From Chitinilyticum litopenaei DSM 21440 (GTDB lineage Bacteria; Pseudomonadota; Gammaproteobacteria; Burkholderiales; Chitinibacteraceae), in contig NZ_ATZJ01000049.1 of the NCBI RefSeq assembly GCF_000428145.1, forward strand, positions 1-30,148: a stretch of DNA of 30,148 nt, written 5' to 3'. The notes beneath the pieces are model-generated. The model ran no database searches and was not told the origin of the DNA. It was given only the letters and a program-made list of their open reading frames with translations. Position numbers and translations under genes: made by a program. Of this stretch, positions 9,729-17,663 are shown one piece after another (the stretch's first letter is position 1; every line of letters starts with the position of its first letter).

Positions 9729-12185
9729 ATGTGGTTGACCCCAGAGCAATGGCACAAATCCTGCGAGCTGCAGTCCGTATTGTCGCGCAGGTTTCAGGAA
9801 CGCTGGAACGAAGCCGGTGAGCGACTGTTTGACAGCAGCAAGGCGGCGCTGGCCAGCCTGCCGCAGCCGGGCACCGACCCGCAGCGCTGGCTGCAGGACG
9901 GCGTCGATTACCTGCGCGACAGCACGCAGCGCCAGACGCTGTTCTGGGATGTGCTGCGCCAGCGCGGGGACCAGTATCTGCAGCACGAGGCGGCCGGCAA
10001 GCCGCCGGTGCTGCATTTCGATTACGAGATCGTGCAGGATGGCCGCAGCTTCATGCGCCCGGTGAACTACGCGCTGGTGCGCATCGTTCCGCCCAAGGGC
10101 AGCGCCTCGGTCGATCCGCAACGCCGCCCCTATGTGATCATCGACCCGCGCGCCGGCCACGGCCCGGGCATCGGCGGCTTCAAGCAGGATTCGGAAGTCG
10201 GCATGGCGCTGAAAGACGCGCACCCGGTGTATTGCGTGATCTTCTTCCCCGAGCCGGAGCCGGGCCAGACGCTGGCCGACGTGACGCTGGCCGAGCAGGA
10301 ATTCCTGCGCTTTGTGGCGCGCGAGCACCCGGACGCCCCCAAGCCGGTGCTGGTCGGCAACTGCCAGGGCGGCTGGGCGGCGATGCTGGTTGCCGCCACC
10401 GCGCCGGATCTGGTCGGTGCCGTCGTCGTCAATGGCGCGCCGGTGTCCTACTGGGCCGGCAACGACAACAACCCGATGCGCTACGCCGGCGGCATGCTCG
10501 GCGGCAGCTGGCCGGCGCTGCTGGCGTCCGACCTTGGCAACGGCAAGTTCGACGGCGCGCATCTGGTCGCCAATTTCGAAACGCTGGATCTGGGCAACAC
10601 CCTGGTCGGCAAGAGCTACAACCTGTATGACAAGATCGACACCGAACCGCCGCGCTTTCTGGAATTCGAGCGCTGGTGGAGCGGCTACTTCCTGATGAAC
10701 GAGGAAGAAATCCGCTGGATCGTCGAAAACCTCTTCGTCGGCAACAACCTCGTCGAGGGCAAGGCGGCCAGCGCCGGTGGCATGTACGACCTGAAGGCCA
10801 TCCATGCGCCCATCGTCGTCTTCGCCTCGCTCGGCGACAACATCACCCCGCCGCAACAGGCCTTCAACTGGATTCTCGACCTCTACCCGAGCACCGACGC
10901 GCTCAAGGCCGCCGGCCAGGTCGTCGTCGGCCTGATGCACCAGAGCGTCGGCCACCTCGGCATCTTCGTCTCCGCCGGCGTCGCCACCAAGGAGCACGCG
11001 CAGATCGTCGAATTGATGAAGGTGATCGAGTCGCTGCCTCCGGGCCTGTATGCGATGAAGATCACGGAAGAAACCCACGCCGACGGCTCGAAAGGCTGGA
11101 GCGCCGAGCTGAGCGAGCGCCGCGTCGAAGACCTGAAGCGTGGCCAGGAATGGCAGCGCAAGGATGAAATCCCCTTCAGTGCCGTCGAATCGGTTTCCGA
11201 GCTGAATGCCCGCGCCTATCAGATGCTGGTGCGCCCGTGGCTGCGCCCCCTGGTCAGCGAACAGGCCGCCTTGCTGACCCGCTTCCTGCATCCGAACCGC
11301 AGCCAGCGCTGGAGCTGGACCAGCCTCAACCCGGCCGCCGCCGCGGTGGGGGCACTGGCCGACACGGTGCGCGAACACCGCCAGCCGGCCAGCATCGATA
11401 ACCCCTGGCGCCAGTGGGAGCGGCTGTGCGCCGACCAGCTGGCCGCCGGACTGGATTTCCTTGGCAATCTGCGCGACCTGAGCACCGAGGCGCTGTTCTA
11501 CCAGCAGTACGGCCTGCTCGCCATCATGGGCATCGGCGCGGAAAACCGTCCCGCCAATGGTGCGGGCGCGCAGCCCGAGATTGACGATGCCGCGCTGGCC
11601 CGCCAGCTGGCCGATGGCGGCGAAGTGGCCGGCATGATCCGCATGGGGCTGATCCTGGCCCAGCAGCAGGACAGCATTTCGGTGCGCACGCGGCAGTTCT
11701 CGCTGGAATGGCTGCGCCAGCAGCCACAGTTCGCCCAGGCCAGCGACGAGGAGATCCGCACGCAACTGCGCCTGCAAAGCCAGCTGCTGTGGCGGCTGCC
11801 CGAGGCCGCGCGCGCCAGCCTGCCCGGCCTCTTCGCCTCGAACGCGGCGCTGGAAGCCGCCTTTGACGTCTATGCCCGGCTGGCCGAACTCGCGCCGGCC
11901 AAGCGCGAGGAGCTGGCGACGCTGCTGCATGTGCTGCGCCAGGAAATCAGCCCGGCCACAACGCCTGCCGCCCCGGCCGCGCCTGCTGCACAGGTAAGTG
12001 CGGCAGCCGAGGCCACGCCCGTAACCACGACTGCAGCGCCACCCGCAACGGCCCCTGCCGTGACGGCAGCAAGCACGAAGGAAGCCGCTCCGGCCACCGC
12101 CAAGCCGCGCGCGCCCCGCGCCACCAGCACGACGCGCAAGCCGGCCACCCGCCGTACCGGCAGCAAGCCCGAAAACGAATCCTGA
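9729..12185 (+). CDS. DUF3141 family protein, PHA-synthase-like alpha/beta hydrolase
   Basis: An 818-residue protein of the DUF3141 family, related to the catalytic core of poly(3-hydroxyalkanoate) synthases. Within an alpha/beta fold (about 90-440) it has the GxCxG box GNCQGG with C212, then D370 (SLGDNITPP) and H409 (VGHLGIF), in the order and context of the PhaC Cys-Asp-His triad. Residues ~440-740 are a largely helical family-specific part. The last ~70 residues are Ala/Pro/Thr-rich and end in a basic tail (AKPRAPRATSTTRKPATRR). ATG 9729 was preferred over GTG 9720 because AAGGCAGG ends 8 bp before the ATG. The fabI-like gene starts 14 bp after its stop, so the two are almost certainly cotranscribed. 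The family's true substrate is not established. Acyl-CoA or hydroxyacyl transfer/polymerisation is inferred from the Cys triad and the neighbour. Confidence 0.9.
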   Translation: MWLTPEQWHKSCELQSVLSRRFQERWNEAGERLFDSSKAALASLPQPGTDPQRWLQDGVDYLRDSTQRQTLFWDVLRQRGDQYLQHEAAGKPPVLHFDYEIVQDGRSFMRPVNYALVRIVPPKGSASVDPQRRPYVIIDPRAGHGPGIGGFKQDSEVGMALKDAHPVYCVIFFPEPEPGQTLADVTLAEQEFLRFVAREHPDAPKPVLVGNCQGGWAAMLVAATAPDLVGAVVVNGAPVSYWAGNDNNPMRYAGGMLGGSWPALLASDLGNGKFDGAHLVANFETLDLGNTLVGKSYNLYDKIDTEPPRFLEFERWWSGYFLMNEEEIRWIVENLFVGNNLVEGKAASAGGMYDLKAIHAPIVVFASLGDNITPPQQAFNWILDLYPSTDALKAAGQVVVGLMHQSVGHLGIFVSAGVATKEHAQIVELMKVIESLPPGLYAMKITEETHADGSKGWSAELSERRVEDLKRGQEWQRKDEIPFSAVESVSELNARAYQMLVRPWLRPLVSEQAALLTRFLHPNRSQRWSWTSLNPAAAAVGALADTVREHRQPASIDNPWRQWERLCADQLAAGLDFLGNLRDLSTEALFYQQYGLLAIMGIGAENRPANGAGAQPEIDDAALARQLADGGEVAGMIRMGLILAQQQDSISVRTRQFSLEWLRQQPQFAQASDEEIRTQLRLQSQLLWRLPEAARASLPGLFASNAALEAAFDVYARLAELAPAKREELATLLHVLRQEISPATTPAAPAAPAAQVSAAAEATPVTTTAAPPATAPAVTAASTKEAAPATAKPRAPRATSTTRKPATRRTGSKPENES

Positions 12186-12199
12186 CCGAGGAACACACC

Positions 12200-12967
12200 A
12201 TGCAACTGCCACTGCAAGGCAAGATCGCCCTGATTCTGGGCATCGCCAACGACCAGTCGATCGCCTATGGCGTCGCCCGTGCCCTCAAGGCACAGGGCGC
12301 CGAGCTGGCGATCACCTACCAGACCGACCGCACGCGCGATTTCATCGCGCCGCTGCTCGACGAGCTGCAACCCGGCGTGCTGCTGAAATGCAACGTGCAG
12401 GAAGAAGGCAGCCTGGAAGCGGTGTTCGACGCCATTCGCGCCAAGTGGGGCAAGCTCGACATTGCCGTGCACTCGATCGCCTTCGCCCCCAAGGACGACC
12501 TGCACGGCCGCGTGGTTGACAGCAGCGCAGCCGGCTTCGCACTGGCGATGGATGTGTCCTGCCATTCCTTCGTGCGCATGGCCAAGCTGGCCGAGCCACT
12601 GATGAAGGATGGCGGCACGCTCCTGACGATGAGCTATTACGGCTCGGAAAAGGTCGTGCCGAACTACGGCGTGATGGGGCCGGTGAAGGCGGCGCTGGAG
12701 GCCACGGTGCGCTACCTGTCCACCGAGCTCGGCCCGCAGGGCATCCGCGTGCACGCCGTGTCGCCCGGCCCGCTGCTGACGCGTGCGGCCAGCGGCATCC
12801 GCGAATTCGATTCGCTGCTGGCGCAGGCCACGGCGCAGGCGCCAATGCGCCAGCTGGTCGACATCGACGATGTCGGCGCGGCCGCCGCCTTCCTGTGCAG
12901 CGATGGCGCCAAACGCCTCACCGGCTCGACCTTCTATGTCGACGGTGGCATGAACATCGTCGCCTGA
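12200..12967 (+). CDS. fabI: Enoyl-[acyl-carrier-protein] reductase (FabI-type)
   Basis: An NAD(P)H-dependent SDR-family enoyl-ACP reductase of 255 residues, catalysing the last step of fatty-acid elongation. The cofactor loop is GIANDQSIAYGVA (14-26). The catalytic block SYYGSEKVVPNYGVMGPVK places Y146, Y156 and K163 at exactly the E. coli FabI numbers. The C-terminus TGSTFYVDGGMNIVA is standard. A good ribosome binding site (GAGGAA) precedes the ATG. It directly follows the DUF3141 gene, an arrangement known for a second FabI-like protein in proteobacteria. It may therefore be a specialised paralogue serving acyl-CoA/PHA metabolism rather than the housekeeping FabI. The Pro in MGPVK, where E. 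coli has MGLAK, supports some divergence. Confidence 0.92.
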   Translation: MQLPLQGKIALILGIANDQSIAYGVARALKAQGAELAITYQTDRTRDFIAPLLDELQPGVLLKCNVQEEGSLEAVFDAIRAKWGKLDIAVHSIAFAPKDDLHGRVVDSSAAGFALAMDVSCHSFVRMAKLAEPLMKDGGTLLTMSYYGSEKVVPNYGVMGPVKAALEATVRYLSTELGPQGIRVHAVSPGPLLTRAASGIREFDSLLAQATAQAPMRQLVDIDDVGAAAAFLCSDGAKRLTGSTFYVDGGMNIVA

Positions 12968-12968
12968 C

Positions 12969-13017
12969 GGGTATATCGCCACAAGCAATTACACCCAAGG
13001 GCCGCAGCCACATACAT
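12969..13017 (+). repeat. Copy of ~50-bp GGGTAT...CATAC repeat after fabI
   Basis: Starts 2 bp after the fabI stop: GGGTATATCGCCACAA ... GGGCCGCAGCCACATAC. It shares ATATCGCCACAA and GCAGCC.CATAC with the copy at 28569. Confidence 0.5.
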
Positions 13018-13031
13018 GGCAAGGCATCATC

Positions 13032-13060
13032 CACAACGCCGGGCAGTGCCCGGCGTTGTG
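13032..13060. terminator. Perfect 13-bp hairpin, probable terminator after fabI
   Basis: CACAACGCCGGGC (13032-13044) pairs with GCCCGGCGTTGTG (13048-13060) around a three-base AGT loop. No T tract follows (CTGCATTG), so it may be Rho-assisted or an RNA-stability hairpin. It separates fabI from the quinone oxidoreductase gene. Confidence 0.55.
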
Positions 13061-13141
13061 CTGCATTGTGTCCTGCCAGCGGCAGCCAGTCGGTCTATCA
13101 TGCCTGCATAAATCTGCCAGACAGGCAGTCAGGGAGACCCC

Positions 13142-14119
13142 ATGCAAACGACGGTTATCCGCATCCGTGAGCATGGCGGGCCGGAAGTCATGCAGCTGGA
13201 AACCGTGGCGCTGGCGGCGCCAGGTCCGGGAGAAGTGCTGCTGCGCCAGCTCGCCATCGGCGTGAATTTCATCGATACCTATCATCGCAGCGGCCTGTAT
13301 CCGCTGCCGCTGCCTGCCGGCCTTGGCCAGGAGGCCTGCGGCATCGTCGAGGCCATCGGCCCGGGCGTCAGCGAGTTCCGCCCCGGCGACCGCGTGGCCT
13401 ACGCCGGCGGTGCCACGGGCGCCTACGCCACACACCGCCTGATGCCGGCCGAACGCCTGGTGCTGGTACCCATTGGCGTCCCCGACGAGGTCGCCGCCGC
13501 GACACTGCTGCGCGGCATGACCGCGCAATACCTGCTCAAGCGCACCTTTCCGGTCAAGCGCGGGCAGACCATTCTCTTTCATGCTGCTGCCGGCGGCGTC
13601 GGCCAGATTGCCTGCCAGTGGGCGCGCGCGCTGGGAGCGACCGTCATCGGTACGGCCGGCTCGCCCGACAAGCTCAAGCTGGCGGCCCGCTGGTGCGATC
13701 ATGTCATCAATTACAGCGAGGCTGACTGGGTGGCTGAAGTGCGCGAGCTGACCCGTGGCCAGGGCGTGCCGGTGGTGTACGACGGCGTGGGTGCAGCCAC
13801 CTTCGCCGGTTCGCTGGATTGCCTGGCGCCGCGCGGCATGCTGGTCAGCTTCGGCAATGCCTCCGGCGCCGTACCGGCCTTCAACCCGGCGCTGCTGGCG
13901 CAGAAGGGCTCGCTCTTCTTCACGCGCCCCACGCTCGGCCATTACATCGCCACGCGGCAGGAACTGCTCGATACCGCCAACGATTATTTCCACATCTACG
14001 AGCACGGCAATGTGCGCGCCGAGGTCAAGCAGCGCTTTGCGCTCAGCCAGGCCGCCGAGGCGCACCGGGCGCTCGAAGCGCGCCACACGACGGCCTCGAC
14101 CGTGCTGATTCCGGATTGA
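13142..14119 (+). CDS. NADPH:quinone oxidoreductase, zinc-free MDR family
   Basis: A 325-residue medium-chain reductase close in length to E. coli QorA (327). It should reduce quinones or conjugated enones with NADPH in the cytoplasm. The N-terminal GroES-like domain has the family pattern GVNFIDTYHRSGLYPLPLPAGLGQEACG. The Rossmann motif AAAGGVGQI is at 148-156. No structural or catalytic zinc cysteine cluster is present, as expected for this subfamily. GGGAGA precedes the ATG at good spacing. It has its own upstream gap containing the hairpin at 13032, so it probably starts a new transcript that may run into the esterase gene 43 bp downstream. Confidence 0.9.
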   Translation: MQTTVIRIREHGGPEVMQLETVALAAPGPGEVLLRQLAIGVNFIDTYHRSGLYPLPLPAGLGQEACGIVEAIGPGVSEFRPGDRVAYAGGATGAYATHRLMPAERLVLVPIGVPDEVAAATLLRGMTAQYLLKRTFPVKRGQTILFHAAAGGVGQIACQWARALGATVIGTAGSPDKLKLAARWCDHVINYSEADWVAEVRELTRGQGVPVVYDGVGAATFAGSLDCLAPRGMLVSFGNASGAVPAFNPALLAQKGSLFFTRPTLGHYIATRQELLDTANDYFHIYEHGNVRAEVKQRFALSQAAEAHRALEARHTTASTVLIPD

Positions 14120-14162
14120 CGCCGCCCAAACAACAAACAGAACACGGAACAGCAGCAGAACC

Positions 14163-14741
14163 ATGTGCCATCTCGTTTACCTGCACGGACTCTTGTCCAG
14201 CCCGGCCGCCGGCAAGGCGCGCGCCACGGCCGACTGGCTGAAAAGCCGGCGGCTCGCCACCCACTTTCACGCGCCGCACCTGCCGGTCGATCCGGATGAA
14301 TGCGCGTCCGTGCTGCGCAATCTGCTCGCCGGCATGGCGCCGGACAATACCTGCCTGATCGGCAGCTCGCTGGGCGGCTTCTGGGCCACCTGGGCGGTGG
14401 AAACCTTCGGCTGCCGCGCCGTGCTGCTCAACCCCGCCGTGCAGCCATCCACACTGGTGGCGCGCTATGTGGGCGAGCAGCGCAATCACCACACGGGCGA
14501 GCCCGAGCTGATCCTGCCCCAGTTCGCGGTGCGACTGGCCGATTACGAGCGCAAGCCGGCGCGACCGGAACGCTACTGGCTGCTGGCGCAGACCGGCGAC
14601 GAAACGCTGGACTACCGGCAGGCCGTCGCCTGGTATGCCGGCTGCCGCCAGAGCATCCTGCCCGGCGGCGACCACGGCTTTGCCGACTACACCGACTGGC
14701 TGCCCGCCATACTCGACTTTGCCCAAGGAGGGCCGGCATGA
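14163..14741 (+). CDS. YqiA/YcfP-family alpha/beta-fold esterase
   Basis: A compact 192-residue hydrolase of the YqiA type, acting on short acyl esters or thioesters. It begins with LVYLHGLLSSP, the strand and oxyanion region. The nucleophile elbow is GSSLGG with S69, the acid is probably D146 (QTGDETLDY) and the histidine H171 (GGDHGF), so the triad is complete. There is only a weak ribosome binding site (AGCAGCAGAACC). Its stop overlaps the DyP peroxidase start in ATGA (14738-14741), showing translational coupling. The natural substrate is unknown. Confidence 0.85.
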   Translation: MCHLVYLHGLLSSPAAGKARATADWLKSRRLATHFHAPHLPVDPDECASVLRNLLAGMAPDNTCLIGSSLGGFWATWAVETFGCRAVLLNPAVQPSTLVARYVGEQRNHHTGEPELILPQFAVRLADYERKPARPERYWLLAQTGDETLDYRQAVAWYAGCRQSILPGGDHGFADYTDWLPAILDFAQGGPA

Positions 14742-15664
14742 CGCCCCAATCCGCGATTCTTCCCGCCGCCAGTTCCCACGCGATCTTCCTGCTGCTGCGT
14801 CGCCGGCTTGGCCGCCGTGCCGACAGCAAGCTGGCGGCATACCTATCCGGGATTCCTGCTGCAAGCAAAGCGCTGCATGAGATGCAGCCAGATACCCACC
14901 TGATGAGCGCCATCGGCTTTTCTGCCGATTTCTGGCCGGAGCTGTTTGGCCGCGAGCGCCCCGCCGAGTTGCGCGCCTTTCCGCACATTCCCGGCGCCAT
15001 CCACCCGGCGCCGGTCACCATCGCCGACCTGTTCCTGCACCTGCGCGCCGAGCGCGCCGACGTGCTGCACGATTTCGCCAGCAATTTTCTCGACGACGTG
15101 AAGGACTGGCTGGAGCCGGTTGAAGTGACTGCGGCATTCCGCCGCCGCGAAGGCCGCGACCTCACCGGCTTCGTTGACGGCACCGAAAACCCGGAGCTGG
15201 CCGAACGCGCCGGCGTGGCGCTGGTCGGTGACGCCGACCCGGCCTGGGCGGGCGGCAGCTATGTGCACATCCAGCGCTATGTGCACCGCATGGAAGCGTG
15301 GAACAAGCTGCCGGTGCTGCAGCAGGAAGCCATCATCGGCCGCACCAAGGCCAGCGATGAAGAGCTGCCCGACGACGACCGCCCGCGCACTGCGCACATC
15401 AGCCGCGTGGTCATCGAGGAACACGGCGCCGAGCTGGAACTGCTGCGCCAGTCACTGCCCTATGGCGTGCCCGGCGGCGATCGCGGCCTGTATTTCGTTT
15501 CCTACTGCCGCACGCCGCGCCACTTCGAGAAAATGCTGGCGCGCATGGTCGCCCCGACCGACGACGGCCGCGTTGATCATCTGCTGAATTTCAGTCGCGC
15601 CGTTACCGGCGGCGCCTTCTTCGTTCCCAGCATCGAGCGCCTGCAGGCACTGGCCGCCAGCTGA
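14738..15664 (+). CDS. DyP-type heme peroxidase
   Basis: A 308-residue dye-decolourising-type peroxidase of the YfeX-like class, using H2O2 to oxidise bulky substrates with heme. Motif GFVDGTENP (144-152) contains the catalytic D147, H220 in TAHISRVV is the proximal heme ligand, and R237 in RQSLPYG is the distal arginine. The C-terminus HLLNFSRAVTGGAFFVPS is typical. There is no Tat or Sec signal, so it should be cytoplasmic. The ATG was chosen because AAGGAGGG sits just upstream and it overlaps the esterase stop. Frames extending further upstream only shadow the esterase. The tight coupling to an esterase is not a standard arrangement I know. Confidence 0.93.
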   Translation: MTPQSAILPAASSHAIFLLLRRRLGRRADSKLAAYLSGIPAASKALHEMQPDTHLMSAIGFSADFWPELFGRERPAELRAFPHIPGAIHPAPVTIADLFLHLRAERADVLHDFASNFLDDVKDWLEPVEVTAAFRRREGRDLTGFVDGTENPELAERAGVALVGDADPAWAGGSYVHIQRYVHRMEAWNKLPVLQQEAIIGRTKASDEELPDDDRPRTAHISRVVIEEHGAELELLRQSLPYGVPGGDRGLYFVSYCRTPRHFEKMLARMVAPTDDGRVDHLLNFSRAVTGGAFFVPSIERLQALAAS

Positions 15665-15689
15665 AACCACCCCGCGCCCTTTGTCCTCC

Positions 15690-15854
15690 CTGATTGGCAA
15701 GACATCTCAGCAAAACCCAAATCAACCACAGAGAACACAGAGAAAAGCGGGAGAACATCATCGGCATTTCTCGGGGTTTTGCTTCCTCTGTGCACTCTGT
15801 GTCTCTGTGGTTCTATGGGTTTTTGTGGTTTGCTGAGAAGCAGTTTCTAATCAG
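15690..15854. repeat. 165-bp imperfect inverted repeat
   Basis: The left arm (15690-15746) has CTGATT, TCTCAGCAAAACCC and AACCACAGAGAACACAGAG. The right arm, read in reverse, has CTGATT, TCTCAGCAAACC, ACCCATAGAACCACAGAG and ACACAGAG. The arms are about 60 bp and pair with small bulges around a ~45-bp centre. The base composition is clearly more AT-rich than the flanks. It resembles CCACAGAG-type dispersed intergenic repeats and could be a MITE. It follows the DyP stop by 25 bp. Confidence 0.75.
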
Positions 15855-16044
15855 GTGTCCGCTTGCTCCGGCCGGCAAGCCGTCGCCCGCCCCGGGCTAT
15901 CCCCAATTGCGCTTTGCCGTTACCGCCCCATGATGGGCGAGCCCGGAATACGCCCGCCGACTGCGCAAGAACAAGGCAGCCGGGCCTGTCCTGTCCGATG
16001 ATGACAGAACTGCATACCCATTACCGACCGGAGAGGAGAAGAGC
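15855..16044 (+). other. Intergenic leader of the binding-protein gene
   Basis: With the 165-bp repeat this makes a 380-bp gap. I see no gene in it. Just before the ATG, GGAGAGGAGAAGAGC gives an unusually strong purine-rich ribosome binding site. No convincing promoter hexamers were found. Confidence 0.5.
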
Positions 16045-17214
16045 ATGACCCGAACATCGTGGCGCCTGCTGGGCGTGGCCGTTGCCAGCCTGGCCCTGAC
16101 TGCCTGCAACAAGACCGAACAGGCCGGCGGCAATGCCGCTGCCGACGGCGCGACCATCGTGAAGATCGGCTTTGCCGCGCCGCTGACCGGCAGCCAGGCG
16201 CATTATGGCAAGGGCTACCAGAACGGCGTGCAGCTGGCGCTCGACGACGTCAACGCGCAGAACCCGCAGATTGCCGGCAAGCCGGTGCAGTTCGAGCTGG
16301 TGGCCGAGGACGACATGGCCGACCCGAAAACAGCGACGCAGATCGCGCAGAAGTTCGTCGACCTGAAGCTCGCCGGCATCGTCGGCCACTTCAATTCCGG
16401 CACCTCGATTCCGGCCTCGAAAATCTATGCCGACGCCGGCCTGCCGCACATTGCCATGGCGACCGCACCGGCGCTGACGCAACAGGGCTTCAAGACCTCG
16501 TTCCGCTCGATGACGTCCGACACGCAGCAGGGTTCGGTGCTCGGCAAATATGTGGTGGAAAAGCTCGGCGCGAAGAAGGTCGCCATCATCGATGACCGTA
16601 CCGCCTACGGCCAGGGCCTGGCCGACGAATTCGAAAAGGCCGTGAAGGCGGCCGGCGGCGCGATCGTCAAGCGCGAGTACACCAGCGACAAGGAAACCGA
16701 TTTCTCGTCGATCCTCACCACCATCAAGAGCGCCGGCCCCGATCTGGTGTTCTTTGGCGGCACCGACGTGCAATCCGGGCCGATGGTGAAGCAGAAGCTG
16801 CGCTTGGGGCTGGCCGCGCCGCTGATTTCCGGCGAAATGACACGCTCGGACACCTTCCTGAAGCTGGCCGGCAAGGAAGGCGAAGGCACGATCGCCTCGT
16901 TGGCCGGCCTGCCGCTGGACAAGATGCCGGGCGGCGCCGACTTCGCCAAGCGCTACGAGGCCAAGTTCGGCGCGATGGAAATCTACACGCCCTATGGCTA
17001 CGACGCCGCGCGCATCCTGCTCGCCGCGATGCTGAAAGCCAACTCGGCCGATCCGGCGCAATACCTGCCGGTGCTGGCCAAGACCGAGCACGCCGGCGTG
17101 ACGGCGGCGAAGATTGCCTATGACGACAAGGGTGACCTGAAGGATGGCGCCATCACCGTCTACAAGGTGGTCGACGGCAAGTGGACGGTGCTGGAAACGC
17201 TGGGCGGGCAGTAA
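16045..17214 (+). CDS. Branched-chain amino acid ABC transporter substrate-binding lipoprotein (LivK-like)
   Basis: A 389-residue type I periplasmic binding protein (leucine/isoleucine/valine-binding family). The signal peptide ends in the lipobox LTAC with lipidated C21, so it is probably anchored to a membrane rather than free in the periplasm. The mature part begins near VKIGFAAPLTGSQAHYGKGYQNGVQLALDDVN, the family signature. VGHFNSGTSIPASKIYADAGLPHIAMATAPAL and DDRTAYGQGLADEFEKAV are the ligand-side strands, and YTPYGYDAARIL is the usual C-terminal block. No LivHMGF permease or ATPase genes are in the window, so the partner transporter is elsewhere. The ATG has a strong ribosome binding site. 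The ligand may be any aliphatic amino acid or amide. Confidence 0.92.
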   Translation: MTRTSWRLLGVAVASLALTACNKTEQAGGNAAADGATIVKIGFAAPLTGSQAHYGKGYQNGVQLALDDVNAQNPQIAGKPVQFELVAEDDMADPKTATQIAQKFVDLKLAGIVGHFNSGTSIPASKIYADAGLPHIAMATAPALTQQGFKTSFRSMTSDTQQGSVLGKYVVEKLGAKKVAIIDDRTAYGQGLADEFEKAVKAAGGAIVKREYTSDKETDFSSILTTIKSAGPDLVFFGGTDVQSGPMVKQKLRLGLAAPLISGEMTRSDTFLKLAGKEGEGTIASLAGLPLDKMPGGADFAKRYEAKFGAMEIYTPYGYDAARILLAAMLKANSADPAQYLPVLAKTEHAGVTAAKIAYDDKGDLKDGAITVYKVVDGKWTVLETLGGQ

Positions 17215-17224
17215 TACCCTAGAC

Positions 17225-17273
17225 TGGATACGCACACAACCCTTGCGCTGAATAGGCCTCAAACAGATACCCA
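17225..17273 (+). repeat. Diverged copy of ~50-bp repeat after the livK-like gene
   Basis: GGATACGCACACAACCC ... AGGCCTC ... GATACCCA, starting 11 bp after the stop codon. Its spacing and end match the copies at 852, 12969 and 28569. Confidence 0.4.
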
Positions 17274-17300
17274 AGACCCCGGCCACCATGACCGGGGTCT
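17274..17300. terminator. Hairpin between livK-like gene and small minus-strand ORF
   Basis: AGACCCCGG (17274-17282) pairs with CCGGGGTCT (17292-17300), a 9-bp stem with a 9-base loop. T runs are weak on both strands. It lies between two convergent frames, so it is a plausible shared terminator. Confidence 0.5.
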
Positions 17301-17321
17301 GTGCATTTGGCCCCTGCTGCG

Positions 17322-17459
17322 TCAGCTGTCTTCGCCCAGCTCGCCTGCCAGCGCGGCCTCGCGCGCCTCCGGCGGCGGCACGGGACAGCTGGGCGCGGGT
17401 TGTACCTGCTCTTCGTCTTCATCGCTGGCGGGCTGGGGCTGGCTGGCTTCGATATGCAT
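17322..17459 (-). CDS. Possible small acidic Pro-rich protein (45 aa)
   Basis: Minus-strand ATG at 17459 preceded by CCGGAGACCGC, a good ribosome binding site. The 45-residue product is acidic and proline-rich (ASDEDEEQVQPAPSCPVPPP) with no recognised domain. The frame runs open upstream to 17600, but the internal start has the better signal. A hairpin follows 21 bp after the stop. It is in the otherwise gene-free stretch 17215-17663; the remainder, 17460-17663, shows no further gene. Confidence 0.35.
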   Translation of the reverse strand: MHIEASQPQPASDEDEEQVQPAPSCPVPPPEAREAALAGELGEDS

Positions 17460-17663
17460 CGCGGTCTCCGGCAAATGATCGGTCCTGATCGGCGTTGATG
17501 GCACAGGCAAGCACCGCTGCGCCTTCGCCGTCCTGTCACTGAGCATGGCAAATCCTGCGGCGGCGTCCGCCGCACGCCGACCAGCGGAGGTCACATGCAC
17601 CGCTGCATTTGCCGCGGTGATGGCCTATCATCAAATACTCATACAGTGTTCACCTTAGCCGGC

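Noticed and set aside
9468..12212. 914-codon minus-strand frame opposite the DUF3141 gene
   Set aside because: The sense strand encodes a clear catalytic triad and family motifs. The antisense product is Arg/Gly/Ala-rich filler typical of high-GC shadow frames.
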